A stretch of 64,000 bases of DNA, taken from positions 1,178,001-1,242,000 of the forward strand of contig NZ_PTLZ01000001.1 of assembly GCF_003293745.1 (NCBI RefSeq), read 5' to 3'. Positions 26,553-35,319 of the stretch are shown here, in pieces. The notes beneath the pieces are model-generated. The model had not been told where the DNA came from. It saw only the letters and a program-made list of their open reading frames with translations, and searched no databases. This DNA is from Herminiimonas fonticola (lineage in GTDB: Bacteria > Pseudomonadota > Gammaproteobacteria > Burkholderiales > Burkholderiaceae_D). Position numbers and translations under genes: made by a program. Positions within the stretch are counted from its first letter, which is position 1. The number at the start of each line of letters is the position of its first letter.

Positions 26553-28150
26553 GTTTGCTGGATGTTCAAAATCTGCAGGTAGCCTTTGGTACGGCCAAGG
26601 TCGTGGATGACGTCAGTTTCAGCATTGCGGCGGGTGAAAAATTTGCATTGGTGGGCGAGTCCGGATCGGGCAAGACGGTTACCGCCTTGTCCATCCTGCG
26701 CTTGAATCAGGACGTAAACTACGGCGGAAAAATCCTGTTTGAAGGTCAGGATATTTTGCAGCGTACGGAAGCGTCGATGCGCGCAGTGCGTGGCAATGAC
26801 ATCGCGATGATCTTTCAGGAGCCGATGACTGCGCTCAATCCGCTGTTCACGATTGGTAACCAGATTGCCGAAGTATTGATGCTGCATGAAGGCATCAGCG
26901 CCAAGGTCGCTGCACTGCGGGCTATCGAGTTGCTGGACAAGACCGGCATTCCAGAACCGCAGCGTCGTGCCTTGTCGTATCCGCATCAGCTGTCCGGCGG
27001 TCAGCGCCAGCGCGCGATGATTGCGATGGCGCTCGCTTGCAAACCTAAATTGTTGATCGCCGATGAACCGACCACTGCGCTGGATGTAACGATACAAGTG
27101 CAAATCGTTGAATTGCTGAATCAGTTGCAGCGTGAAGAAAACATGGCCGTGCTGATGATTACGCACGATTTGAATCTGGTGCGACATTTCGCCGATCGCG
27201 TCGGCGTGATGGAAAAAGGGCGTCTGCTTGAAGTCGCCACCACGCAAGACTTATTCGCGGCGCCACGCGAAGCCTATACACGCAAATTGCTGGCCAGCCA
27301 GCCGCATAAATTGGTGAATACAGTTGATTCGACCGCACAAGCTTTGATGAATGCCGAGCATCTGCGCTGCACCTTCGATATCAAGCAAGGCTGGTTCAAG
27401 AAGACGCAATTTGTGGCGGTTGACGAGGTCAGCCTGCAGGTACGGCCAGGCGAAACTGTGGGCATAGTCGGTGAATCCGGTTCAGGGAAGTCGACGCTGG
27501 GTTTGGCCTTGTTGCGTCTATCCAGCGCCCAGGTCAGCGGTGAGATTGCATTCGCTGGTAATACTATCGGTGCAATGCAGAGCTATGCCTTGCGGCCTTT
27601 GCGTGCGCGTATGCAAGTTGTGTTTCAGGATCCGTTTGCTTCCTTGTCGCCACGACGCACGATAGAACAAATCGTCGGTGAAGGTTTGGCTTTGCATCAA
27701 CCGCAATTGGGCGCTGAGGGAATACGTAAAGCCGTCGCCGATGGCTTATTGGAAGTTGGTCTGCCTGCGGAAATCATGTCGCGTTATCCGCATGAGTTTT
27801 CCGGTGGGCAGCGTCAGCGCATAGCGATTGCACGTGTACTGGTGTTGAAGCCTGATCTGATTTTGCTGGATGAGCCGACCTCGTCGCTGGATGTGTCGGT
27901 ACAGCAGCAAGTGTTGTCCTTGCTGGCAGAGCTGCAGCAGAAATACGGGATGGCTTATATTTTCATCAGCCACGATCTGGCAGTGATACGCGCAATGGCG
28001 CATCGTGTATTGGTGATGAAAGACGGCAAGGTGGTTGAGAGCGGTGCGACGGATGTCGTGCTGTCGCAACCAGCGCAGGCTTATACGAAACGTTTGCTGG
28101 CGGCTGCGGTGTATGCCGGGACCAAAGACGGCGCAGCAAATACCCAGTGA
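26549..28150 (+). CDS. yejF: Peptide ABC transporter ATPase, duplicated (YejF-like)
   Basis: 533 residues with two complete ATPase halves, as in YejF. Walker A motifs are [15 protein letters not shown] (~35) and [15 protein letters not shown] (~310). Signatures are [15 protein letters not shown] and [15 protein letters not shown], with Walker B DEPTTALD and DEPTSSLD. Both look catalytically intact. It is the last gene of the operon; a terminator follows within 45 bases. Confidence 0.92.
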   Translation: MSLLDVQNLQVAFGTAKVVDDVSFSIAAGEKFALVGESGSGKTVTALSILRLNQDVNYGGKILFEGQDILQRTEASMRAVRGNDIAMIFQEPMTALNPLFTIGNQIAEVLMLHEGISAKVAALRAIELLDKTGIPEPQRRALSYPHQLSGGQRQRAMIAMALACKPKLLIADEPTTALDVTIQVQIVELLNQLQREENMAVLMITHDLNLVRHFADRVGVMEKGRLLEVATTQDLFAAPREAYTRKLLASQPHKLVNTVDSTAQALMNAEHLRCTFDIKQGWFKKTQFVAVDEVSLQVRPGETVGIVGESGSGKSTLGLALLRLSSAQVSGEIAFAGNTIGAMQSYALRPLRARMQVVFQDPFASLSPRRTIEQIVGEGLALHQPQLGAEGIRKAVADGLLEVGLPAEIMSRYPHEFSGGQRQRIAIARVLVLKPDLILLDEPTSSLDVSVQQQVLSLLAELQQKYGMAYIFISHDLAVIRAMAHRVLVMKDGKVVESGATDVVLSQPAQAYTKRLLAAAVYAGTKDGAANTQ

Positions 28151-28156
28151 AGTCTT

Positions 28157-28193
28157 AAGTTACACCGCTTAAAACAGAGACGGCGTAACTTTT
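28157..28193 (+). terminator. Intrinsic terminator of the yej-type operon
   Basis: AAGTTAC-A-CCG (28157-28167) pairs with CGG-C-GTAACTT (28181-28191), followed by more T. It lies between convergent yejF and mltD. Confidence 0.75.
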
Positions 28194-28198
28194 CTCGA

Positions 28199-29770
28199 TT
28201 ACTTGATTGCGACGCGAGTGGATTGCGCAGAAACGATGACTTTGCTGGAACGGCTGTTGTTAGATTTGGCTGCAACTGTTTTTGTTGATTTGGTATTGCG
28301 ACTTGCTTGTCGAGTCACGACTGCGCTGGATTTTGATTTGCTGGCCGTGCGGGTAGTGCTGGCAGTACGGAAAGGCACATGCAGTTCCAGTTTTTGGCCA
28401 CTCGCCAGTTTGTCGCCACGCAAATTGTTCCAGTTCTTGATCTGTGCAGTCGTGACCTTGTAACGGTTGGCGATACTGTTGATCGTGTCGCTCTTCTTGG
28501 CAGTCACATTGATTTTCTTGGAATCCGGCACATCAGGTGCCATTGCCATCGTCGCGTTATCTGCAACGTCTTGCGTAATATCTTTTTGTCCCGTCTCATC
28601 CGTACGCGGCACCAATATCGTCGAACCAGCCTTCAACACCATTTTCGGCGGAATATTGTTGACCTCACGGATGACTTGCGGCGTGGTGTGAAATCTGGCG
28701 GCGATTACTTCAATTTTTTCGCGGGCGTTGGTGACCTTGTGCGCAGTCCATGACGACAATGCATGTCCCCATTTGGCCAGATTGGTCTTGAATTTCTCTG
28801 CGTTGCTTTGCGGCAGAAGAATCTGCGTAGTGCTGCTGCCGGTGATAACAGGGCGATTGAATTGCGGATTCAGTGCCTTGAATTCTTCCATAGGCAACTC
28901 TGCCAACTGCGCGGCGAGCTTGACGTCGATATCGCGCGTTTTTGCCACGCTGACAAAGTAAGGTTGATTGTCTACCTTCAATAAAGTGATGCCATACGCA
29001 TCCGGTGTGGCAATGATGTTTTTGACCGCTTGCAACTTGGGAACGTAGTTCTTCGTTTCTGCAGGCATGTAGGCCGACAGGCTGTTGAAATCGGTGCCTA
29101 CGCCTGCCGCTTCGGCTTTCTTTATTGCCCGTTGCACCGAACCTTCGCCCCAATTATAGGCGGCTAATGCAAGTTGCCAGTCGCCGAACATGCCATACAG
29201 GCGTTGCAGGTAAGTCAGTGCAGCATCGGTTGAAGCCAGCACACTGCGGCGCTCATCCTTGAACATGTTTTGTTTCAGGTTGAAGTCGCGACCTGTCGAT
29301 GGAATGAATTGCCACATGCCGGCTGCTTTGGCGGTCGAATAAGCTTGCGGATTGAATGCCGATTCGATGAATGGCAATAGTGCCAGTTCTGTCGGCATGC
29401 CGCGTTTTTCCAGTTCTTCGACCACGTGATACAGATATAGCGACGCACGCTTGGTAGTGCGACCGATATAGTCGGGCCGCGAGCTGTACCAGACTGTCTG
29501 ATTGATCACCAGTTGATTGTCGACCAGGTCCGGAATTGCAAAACCCTTGCGTATACGCGCCCACACATCGACATCGCTGGCGACGACAAATTCGCTGAGC
29601 GGATCATTGGCGAGGTTGGGGTTGTCTTGCAGAGCGGCATCTTGTGCCCAGCTACTGTATGAGTAAGGTAGAGAAAGATCGCTGGCGGCGTGGGAGGCGG
29701 TGGTGGCACCGAGTAGAAAAACGGTAGCGGAAATAACTTTAAGAGATACTTTTAAATCGGATCTAGGCAT
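28199..29770 (-). CDS. mltD: Membrane-bound lytic murein transglycosylase D-like, LysM protein
   Basis: 523 residues. An N-terminal signal peptide (KVSLKVISATVFLLGATTASHA) has no lipobox Cys, so it is probably periplasmic rather than a lipoprotein. The SLT catalytic domain is at ~110-240 with the Glu in LALLPFIESAFNPQAYS and AAGMWQFIPSTGRDFNL. LysM modules follow (EVNNIPPKMVLKAGSTILVP and SIANRYKVTTAQIKNWNN). The C-terminus is Ser/Lys/Arg-rich and disordered. It cleaves peptidoglycan glycan strands, forming anhydro-muropeptides. It is upstream of nothing obvious in an operon; gloB lies 180 bases further upstream on the same strand. Confidence 0.9.
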   Translation of the reverse strand: MPRSDLKVSLKVISATVFLLGATTASHAASDLSLPYSYSSWAQDAALQDNPNLANDPLSEFVVASDVDVWARIRKGFAIPDLVDNQLVINQTVWYSSRPDYIGRTTKRASLYLYHVVEELEKRGMPTELALLPFIESAFNPQAYSTAKAAGMWQFIPSTGRDFNLKQNMFKDERRSVLASTDAALTYLQRLYGMFGDWQLALAAYNWGEGSVQRAIKKAEAAGVGTDFNSLSAYMPAETKNYVPKLQAVKNIIATPDAYGITLLKVDNQPYFVSVAKTRDIDVKLAAQLAELPMEEFKALNPQFNRPVITGSSTTQILLPQSNAEKFKTNLAKWGHALSSWTAHKVTNAREKIEVIAARFHTTPQVIREVNNIPPKMVLKAGSTILVPRTDETGQKDITQDVADNATMAMAPDVPDSKKINVTAKKSDTINSIANRYKVTTAQIKNWNNLRGDKLASGQKLELHVPFRTASTTRTASKSKSSAVVTRQASRNTKSTKTVAAKSNNSRSSKVIVSAQSTRVAIK

Positions 29771-29950
29771 GGGGTCTCACAAAATACCGACCCATGATCA
29801 GCCGGTTGAAAAGAATAATCGTCGAGTGTAAGTAATGCGCATTTTGCGCGTCAAGACAATTTACATAACTGATAGTGATTAAAGTTGATAATTGACTATT
29901 GGTATCTGTTAGTAAAATAGCATTGAAGTGCGGAAATGCAAGGAAAAATA

Positions 29951-30724
29951 TTAGCGGAAGCCGTTTTTCCATTCGCGCAAGGCGGCGAATACCATCACCG
30001 GGTCGTCATTATTTACTCGATCTTCGGCAATCAATTGCTGCGCAATGGCCGGTTCGCGAACGCGCAGGAAGGGATTTGTTGTTTTCTCCAGGCCAATATT
30101 GGATGGAACCGTGGGTATGCCCTGTTCGCGTTTGGCTTGTTCAAGCTTGAAACGTGCTGACAGCGCGGCATTGCCCGGTTCTGCGGCCAGTGCAAAGCGC
30201 AGGTTCGAGATGGTGTATTCATGCGCGCAATAGACTTTAGTGTCATCCGGCAAGGCTGCCAGCTTGTCCAGCGACGACAGCATTTGTTTGGGTGTGCCTT
30301 CAAACAAACGCCCGCAACCGCCTGCAAACAGCGTATCGCCGCAAAATAGCCAACCTTGTTCGGCTGCCACATAGGCAATATGACCCAGCGTATGGCCAGG
30401 CACTTCCAGTACGGATAGCTTCAAATCGAGTTCAGGAATGTTGACAATATCGCCTTCATCCAGCGGCTGCGTCACATTGGCAATCGGATCATGACGTGGG
30501 GCAAACACCGGCACTTTGAAGTGTTGCAAGAGTTTTACGACGCCGCCGACGTGGTCACTATGATGATGTGTCAGTAGAATAGCGACTAAGGACAACTTGT
30601 GTTGTTTCAAGGCATCCAGAATCGGCGCAGCATCACCCGGATCGACCACGGCAGCATGGACGCCATCGTGGATAATCCATAGATAATTGTCGTTAAAAGC
30701 GGGAACGGTTAATACACTTAACAT
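29951..30724 (-). CDS. gloB: Hydroxyacylglutathione hydrolase (glyoxalase II)
   Basis: 257 residues from ATG 30724 (another in-frame ATG at 30730). It hydrolyses S-lactoylglutathione in methylglyoxal detoxification. The metallo-beta-lactamase metal motif is [10 protein letters not shown] (~53-62), with further ligands in [22 protein letters not shown] and CAHEYT. The start codon lies in a 10-base palindrome that also holds the start of the divergent methyltransferase gene, so the two genes have no spacer. The order gloB | methyltransferase-rnhA-dnaQ matches that of E. coli (gloB/yafS/rnhA/dnaQ). Confidence 0.94.
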   Translation of the reverse strand: MLSVLTVPAFNDNYLWIIHDGVHAAVVDPGDAAPILDALKQHKLSLVAILLTHHHSDHVGGVVKLLQHFKVPVFAPRHDPIANVTQPLDEGDIVNIPELDLKLSVLEVPGHTLGHIAYVAAEQGWLFCGDTLFAGGCGRLFEGTPKQMLSSLDKLAALPDDTKVYCAHEYTISNLRFALAAEPGNAALSARFKLEQAKREQGIPTVPSNIGLEKTTNPFLRVREPAIAQQLIAEDRVNNDDPVMVFAALREWKNGFR

Positions 30725-30731
30725 GCGCATG
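30722..30731. repeat. Palindrome containing both divergent start codons
   Basis: CATGCGCATG is a perfect 10-base palindrome. It contains ATG codons at 30723 and 30729 (+) and at 30724 and 30730 (-), the only reasonable starts of the methyltransferase and gloB. Confidence 0.85.
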
Positions 30732-31499
30732 GAAACATTTTCATCTGAAAAATCCATTATATCTCTCGGCTCCTGGCTAGAGACGCCGGCCGGCAATTAT
30801 GTGCGGGATTGGGAGCATGCGCGTCTCGATGAGTTGACTGCGGATATTTTCGGTTTTAATGCGACGCAGATAGGTTTGCCGCAAATTCAGGCTTTGCGTG
30901 CAAACCGTATGCCGCATAAGTGGCTGACCGATACGCTCATTCCCGCAAGCGGTTATGACAATGTCGCCAAGCCGCTGGTGGTGGTACAGGATTTCGAGGA
31001 ATTACCATTTGCTTCCAATAGCATCGACCTGATCGTGTTGCCACACGTGCTTGAATTTGCAAAAGAACCGCATCAGGTTTTGCGCGAAGTAGAGCGCGTA
31101 TTGATTCCGGAAGGGCAGGTCATTATCTCTGGTTTTAATCCCTTCAGCTTATGGGGCGCACGTCAGATCGCTGGGCGTTTGAGCGAAAGCTATTTCCTGC
31201 CGCAGGAAGGTGAATTCATCAGTCTGTCGCGCCTGAAGGATTGGTTGAAATTACTGAATATGGAAGTCAGCGGTGGTCACCTCGGTTGTTATGCGCCACC
31301 GTGCGAAACAGAGAAATGCTTGAAAAGGTTTTCCTTTATGGAAAAGGCCGGCGATCAATGGTGGCCTTATCTGGGTGCGGTCTATGTGGTGCAAGCGATC
31401 AAGCGTGTTAAAGGCATGCGTTTGATCGGGCTTGCATGGAAAGCGCAAAAAGCTGCAGCTCCACAAGGTGTGCCGGCAACGAACAAGATTCATCGATAG
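30723..31499 (+). CDS. SAM-dependent methyltransferase (YafS-like)
   Basis: 258 residues from ATG 30723 (or 30729). A class I methyltransferase: residues around [34 protein letters not shown] are the usual post-II/motif IV region (quoted in part), and [19 protein letters not shown] follows. The N-terminal glycine motif is weak. In E. coli the equivalent position holds yafS. The target is unknown. It reads toward rnhA and dnaQ and is probably cotranscribed with rnhA, 42 bases downstream. Promoters for it must lie within gloB. Confidence 0.8.
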   Translation: MRMETFSSEKSIISLGSWLETPAGNYVRDWEHARLDELTADIFGFNATQIGLPQIQALRANRMPHKWLTDTLIPASGYDNVAKPLVVVQDFEELPFASNSIDLIVLPHVLEFAKEPHQVLREVERVLIPEGQVIISGFNPFSLWGARQIAGRLSESYFLPQEGEFISLSRLKDWLKLLNMEVSGGHLGCYAPPCETEKCLKRFSFMEKAGDQWWPYLGAVYVVQAIKRVKGMRLIGLAWKAQKAAAPQGVPATNKIHR

Positions 31500-31541
31500 A
31501 TAAACAAGAATAAAAAAGTAAAACGAAAGCAGAACGAAGCA

Positions 31542-31979
31542 ATGGAAAAGATAGATATTTTTACCGATGGCGCATGCAAGGGAAATCCCGGTCGTGGCGG
31601 TTGGGGTGCGTTGCTCGTCATGGGCGAGCGCGAGAAGGAATTGTTTGGCGGTGAACCTGGTACGACCAATAACCGGATGGAATTGAAGGCCGTGATCGAG
31701 GCGCTGAATGCGTTGACACGGCCATGCGAAGTCGTTGTGCATACCGATAGCCAGTACGTGCAAAAAGGTATCAGCGAATGGATACACGGCTGGAAGGCCC
31801 GTGGCTGGAAAACCGCAGCAAAGGTACCGGTCAAGAATGTAGACTTGTGGCAGGCGTTGGATGCTGCACAGGAACGACATAAAATTGAATGGCGCTGGGT
31901 GCGCGGTCATAACGGTCACGTTGGTAATGAACGCGCTGATGCATTGGCTAATCGCGGTGTGGAAACAATCGCATCCTGA
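31542..31979 (+). CDS. rnhA: Ribonuclease HI
   Basis: 145 residues. It cleaves RNA in RNA-DNA hybrids. The catalytic carboxylates are visible in [15 protein letters not shown] (Asp near 8), [13 protein letters not shown] (Glu near 46), [10 protein letters not shown] (Asp near 68) and [11 protein letters not shown] (final Asp). A typical E. coli-sized enzyme. It is followed by dnaQ, a pairing that is conserved, here with 157 bases between that hold an AGGCC/GGCCT hairpin without a T run. Confidence 0.96.
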   Translation: MEKIDIFTDGACKGNPGRGGWGALLVMGEREKELFGGEPGTTNNRMELKAVIEALNALTRPCEVVVHTDSQYVQKGISEWIHGWKARGWKTAAKVPVKNVDLWQALDAAQERHKIEWRWVRGHNGHVGNERADALANRGVETIAS

Positions 31980-32136
31980 GCAATGTTATAAAAATCTTGT
32001 GCAGTTGAAAGGCCTTCGGCCTGCGCTTCGCAAGCAATTTCAGGTAATGACAGCTGCCAGTCGTATGTTGCGCATCTTGTTTTCTCAGCGTGTTAATCCG
32101 CGCGGAAATAACCATTTATTTTTAAGTACTTAAATC

Positions 32137-32844
32137 ATGCGCCAAATTGTTCTCGATACAGAAACCACGGGACTGAACCCGCGCTCCGGCGATCGCATCA
32201 TTGAAATCGGTTGCGTCGAATTGATAGACCGTCGTTTGACGGGCAATAACTTTCATCACTACATCAATCCGGAACGTGATTCGGAAGAGGGTGCGCTGGC
32301 AGTCCACGGATTGACGACGGAATTCCTCAGCGACAAACCAAAGTTTGCCGAAATCGTGAATGAATTTCGCGATTACATCAGCGGCGCTGACGTAATCATT
32401 CATAACGCACCGTTCGACGTCGGTTTTCTGGATGCGGAACTCAAGCGCGTCGATATGCCTAACTTCAAAGAACAAGTAGGCGAGGTCATCGATACGCTGG
32501 TGCAGGCAAAGGAAATGCATCCAGGCAAGCGCAACTCGCTGGATGCATTGTGTGATCGTTACGGCGTATCGAATGCACACCGTGCATTGCATGGCGCTTT
32601 GCTCGATGCAGAATTGCTGGCAGAAGTTTATCTAGCCATGACGCGTGGCCAGAACAGCTTGTCTATGGATCTCGGCGGTCAGGATGTCGACAGCGATGGC
32701 GTGATGCTGGAAGTAGTGGCGATCGCCGATGTTTTGCTGCAGCAGGCAAGCGAGGATGAACTTGCCGAGCATGAACTGGTAATGAAAAGCCTGGACAAGG
32801 AAGTCAGAGGCCAATGTCTTTGGCGTGCAGCGTTGGCAAATTGA
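32137..32844 (+). CDS. dnaQ: DNA polymerase III epsilon subunit (proofreading 3'-5' exonuclease)
   Basis: 235 residues. ExoI is VLDTETTGLNPRSGDRIIEIG (in part; catalytic Asp/Glu near residues 6 and 8), ExoII is in VIIHNAPFDVGFLD, and ExoIII epsilon is HRALHGALLDAELLAEVYL. The C-terminal ~50 residues bind the alpha subunit in this family. It is just upstream of a tRNA-Val gene. Confidence 0.96.
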   Translation: MRQIVLDTETTGLNPRSGDRIIEIGCVELIDRRLTGNNFHHYINPERDSEEGALAVHGLTTEFLSDKPKFAEIVNEFRDYISGADVIIHNAPFDVGFLDAELKRVDMPNFKEQVGEVIDTLVQAKEMHPGKRNSLDALCDRYGVSNAHRALHGALLDAELLAEVYLAMTRGQNSLSMDLGGQDVDSDGVMLEVVAIADVLLQQASEDELAEHELVMKSLDKEVRGQCLWRAALAN

Positions 32845-32881
32845 TGGGCGCAAGCTTTTATGAGATAATTTGCGCCGCTTC

Positions 32882-32956
32882 GGGAGGTTAGCTCAGGGGT
32901 AGAGCGATCGCCTCACACGCGATAGGTCACAAGTTCGAAACTTGTACTTCCCACCA
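32882..32956 (+). tRNA. tRNA-Val (anticodon CAC)
   Basis: A complete cloverleaf: acceptor stem GGGAGGT with ACTTCCC, D arm, anticodon stem ATCGC/GCGAT with loop CTCACAC, and T arm ACAAG.TTCGAAA.CTTGT. CCA is encoded. The anticodon CAC reads valine codon GUG. It lies 37 bases after dnaQ. Confidence 0.93.
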
Positions 32957-32981
32957 AGAATTCTTCAAATTTGTCTGTAAT

Positions 32982-33017
32982 AAAAAAAGCCTGTCGATTT
33001 CTCGGCAGGCTTTTTTT
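32982..33017. terminator. Bidirectional intrinsic terminator between tRNA-Val and thiD
   Basis: Nine-pair stem GCCTGTCGA (32989-32997) with TCGGCAGGC (33002-33010), A7 on the left and T7 on the right; it serves both convergent units. Confidence 0.92.
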
Positions 33018-33047
33018 ATTTATACAGCCATGTCGACTGCGAAACGG

Positions 33048-33839
33048 TCAAGCGCAGAAATCCAGAGGCAAGCGACGTGGGAAGTGCTGTCCCTTGCCAG
33101 GATGATCCGCATCGCGCAGGGTGCGCCAAGTATAAGTCAGTGCCGTTTCCACAGCGGTCAGCGTATCTTCACCCAATGCCAAACGGCCCGCCAATGCGCT
33201 GGCAAGCGTGCAACCCGAGCCGTGATAACTTCCCGGCAGGCGTGCGCAGGTGAAGGTGCTGGAGCTGCCATCGCGCGAATACAGGCGGTTGTGAACTTCG
33301 TGCTCGTCGCCGTGGCCGCCTGTGATCAGTAAGTGCTTGCAGAAAGGAAGTAATTTCTCTGCGCATTCATCCGGCGTGCCATTCGGCAGTTCGGCCAGAA
33401 TACGTGCTTCCGGCAAGTTCGGTGTCGCGATAGTGGCGAGCGGCAGCAAGCGTTCGCGCATGGCGTAGCCGACTTCATCCTTGCCCAGTGCGCCACCACC
33501 ACCGGCACGCAACACCGGGTCGCAGACAATCGGTACATGCGGCAGGCGCTGCAAAATTTGTACGACGGTATCCACCATCTTGACTGAACCCAGCATGCCG
33601 AGCTTGATGCCGGCTACGGACAAATCGGTGATGACTGCATCTGCCTGTGCCAGTACCCATTCAGAATCCAGTACGCGGAAATCGGATACATCAACCGAGT
33701 TCTGTACGGTCAATGCCGTGACTGTTGGGGCGGCATGGCAGCCTTGTGCCATCAAGGCTTCGATATCTGCTTGCAGGCCTGCGCCACCGCTTGGATCGTG
33801 GCCGGAGAGACAGAGGACGATAGGACGTGAATTGTTCAT
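33048..33839 (-). CDS. thiD: Hydroxymethylpyrimidine/phosphomethylpyrimidine kinase
   Basis: 263 residues. It phosphorylates HMP and HMP-P in thiamine synthesis and salvage. Ribokinase-like motifs are LSGHDPSGGAGLQADIEAL (N-terminus), DPVLRAGGGGAL, and the ATP/catalytic GSGCTLASALAGRLALG near the C-terminus. No TPP riboswitch is apparent upstream. It stands alone, convergent with tRNA-Val. Confidence 0.93.
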   Translation of the reverse strand: MNNSRPIVLCLSGHDPSGGAGLQADIEALMAQGCHAAPTVTALTVQNSVDVSDFRVLDSEWVLAQADAVITDLSVAGIKLGMLGSVKMVDTVVQILQRLPHVPIVCDPVLRAGGGGALGKDEVGYAMRERLLPLATIATPNLPEARILAELPNGTPDECAEKLLPFCKHLLITGGHGDEHEVHNRLYSRDGSSSTFTCARLPGSYHGSGCTLASALAGRLALGEDTLTAVETALTYTWRTLRDADHPGKGQHFPRRLPLDFCA

Positions 33840-34201
33840 GGTGCAGCTTATTCTTTAACAAGAGCGCATCGCTTGCGAAAAATGCAGGAGAAGCAGGTGA
33901 AAAATGGTAAGGCTTGCTACGACCGACATTATAACTGCGGAGGCATTCAGATTGGAGGGTGGGGGGTAATTTTGAGAGGGAAACGATACTAATGCCCTTT
34001 GTCCGAGCTTCTCAAAATAGCGTGTTGGGGAAATCAAAAAATCTCTTGCCGGGAAACGCACATTGTTAATATATTGACTGGATGCTTTATTTTGTTCGGC
34101 CTGTATCCGGCTTGTTGATCAATAGTTCTGTTCTTGCTGCGAATTCGCAGGGCGCGTACCATGGGGGCGGAAAAGTCGGCCATTCTTTTACGGAGAGATT
34201 G
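33840..34201. other. Intergenic region, AT-richer, between thiD and an unknown gene
   Basis: About 360 bases between divergent genes. A TTGACTGG around 34074 and TTTATT are weak promoter-like elements. No RNA gene, long repeat or supported open frame is visible apart from an upstream extension of the next gene's frame, which I do not accept. Confidence 0.4.
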
Positions 34202-34516
34202 ATGTCAGTTCATTTGATTGAAGCAGTGCGATTTAACGATGCGGGTGACCGAGTGGAAATGGTGCGATGGGGACGTGGACATCGTAAAGCTGATGGCTCG
34301 CCAGGCTGGGATGCAGTTACGGCTGAGCAAGATGTTAACTTGGTAGTAGATGCATTGCACTTCGGCGATGAAGTAGCTACAGCATTCAAGGTCGGCAGCG
34401 ATATGGTGCTGGGTCCGCGAGTGCACATCGTCATACATCAACACGGTATTGAAGATATCGATACGATAGATCACGATGTACCTGGTCGTACTTTGGCCGA
34501 TTTGCCACGATTTTAA
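34202..34516 (+). CDS. Hypothetical protein (104 aa)
   Basis: I do not recognise the family. The start at 34202 is supported by GGAGAG 5 bases before ATG; an open stretch upstream is unlikely to be coding. The protein is acidic and His-containing (HIVIHQHGIEDIDTIDHDV) and has no signal peptide or membrane helix. The N-terminus (VHLIEAVRF) and the following VEMVRWGRGHR suggest a small beta-rich protein. It precedes another unknown gene by 45 bases on the same strand, possibly an operon. Confidence 0.6.
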   Translation: MSVHLIEAVRFNDAGDRVEMVRWGRGHRKADGSPGWDAVTAEQDVNLVVDALHFGDEVATAFKVGSDMVLGPRVHIVIHQHGIEDIDTIDHDVPGRTLADLPRF

Positions 34517-34561
34517 ACGCCGCCATTTGGCTGCGGGAATCATAGATATTAAAGATGGGAA

Positions 34562-34933
34562 ATGTGTATGGGTGGGGATTTAACGACAGATGAATTTGAC
34601 GCGTTACAGCAGATAGTCGCAGGTATCAAGCATGCGCGGCCATCTGCCTGTGTGGCGCGTAATACCAAGCGTCTGACGGGTTTGAAATATATTGCCTATG
34701 CAAAAGATGGCAGTCTGGGTTTGACCGATAAGGGCAAGCAGACATTGTTTATCAAGAGTTGCATTGAAGGTTTGCGTGCAATTGAAAGTGATTCACACAC
34801 TGTGCTCAAGTCCGATGTCGCCACCTTCCTTGGTAAAAAAGGACACATCGTGGCGCAAGAAGGCGCCAGTGGTTTTGATATCACGCCCAAAGGCCGTGAA
34901 TGCCTGGCCGATATAGACAGTAACAGCAAGTAA
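34562..34933 (+). CDS. Hypothetical protein (123 aa)
   Basis: Unrecognised. It starts at ATG 34562 (GATGGGA upstream) or at ATG 34568. The sequence has two similar-looking segments of the form xRLTGLKYIAYAKDGSLGLTDKGKQTLF and KGHIVAQEGASGFDITPKGRECL (quoted in part). Each is a helix followed by a beta hairpin and LT/T.KG, which resembles the wing of winged-helix DNA-binding proteins. A duplicated winged-helix fold is a guess. It is soluble. It may be cotranscribed with the preceding unknown gene. Confidence 0.6.
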   Translation: MCMGGDLTTDEFDALQQIVAGIKHARPSACVARNTKRLTGLKYIAYAKDGSLGLTDKGKQTLFIKSCIEGLRAIESDSHTVLKSDVATFLGKKGHIVAQEGASGFDITPKGRECLADIDSNSK

Positions 34934-34947
34934 TTCTGTCTTCTTAC

Positions 34948-34996
34948 AAAAAACATGGTGATACACATATACCTTGTGTAGTTGTATCATCATGTT
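34948..34996 (-). terminator. Strong hairpin with T run on the minus strand
   Basis: AACATGGTGATAC (34952-34964) pairs with GTATCATCATGTT (34984-34996) with one G-U-type mismatch; ACA/TGT may extend it. On the minus strand it is followed by T6 (34948-34953). No minus-strand gene leads into it, so its role is unclear; for the plus strand it would be a T-less hairpin after the 123-residue gene. Confidence 0.4.
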
Positions 34997-35091
34997 CGGA
35001 TGTCTGAGTTGCTCTAGTATTCTCGTAAAAAATCAAGTCGGTCTAGATGGGCGTAACGTTTTTTTCTGCTTTTAAGTAAGAGGAAAATTAC

Positions 35092-35202
35092 ATGCAATCT
35101 GATTCGCATTTTCATCAAGCTCTTGTCCGTGCATTGCAGATGCATAGATCGTTGTCGTCATGCATAAGGACGCAACTGCAGCCTAATTTCATTTATAGAT
35201 AA
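35092..35202 (+). CDS. Possible small protein (36 aa)
   Basis: ATG at 35092 is preceded by AGAGG with a good 8-base spacing; the frame ends at TAA 35202. The peptide is His/Gln/Arg-rich (QSDSHFHQALVRALQMHRSL) with no hydrophobic segment. It lies in the 390-base gap upstream of cfa. The ribosome binding site is the only support. Confidence 0.25.
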   Translation: MQSDSHFHQALVRALQMHRSLSSCIRTQLQPNFIYR

Positions 35203-35319
35203 TTTTTCTGATACTTCGAATGTGAGTATCCGGTTGTTGTTGTGCGCAGAATTTACTTTTGCCCTATCGATTTTCTTGCATGGGCAACCCGTCAGAATTT
35301 TTCAGATAGGGCTTCAGCA

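Noticed and set aside
26186-27247. 353-codon minus-strand frame
   Set aside because: Antisense to yejE/yejF, which have clear motifs on the other strand.
33840-34000. TPP riboswitch upstream of thiD
   Set aside because: No conserved TPP core (CTGAGA, or ACCTGA-type elements in the right order) is visible.
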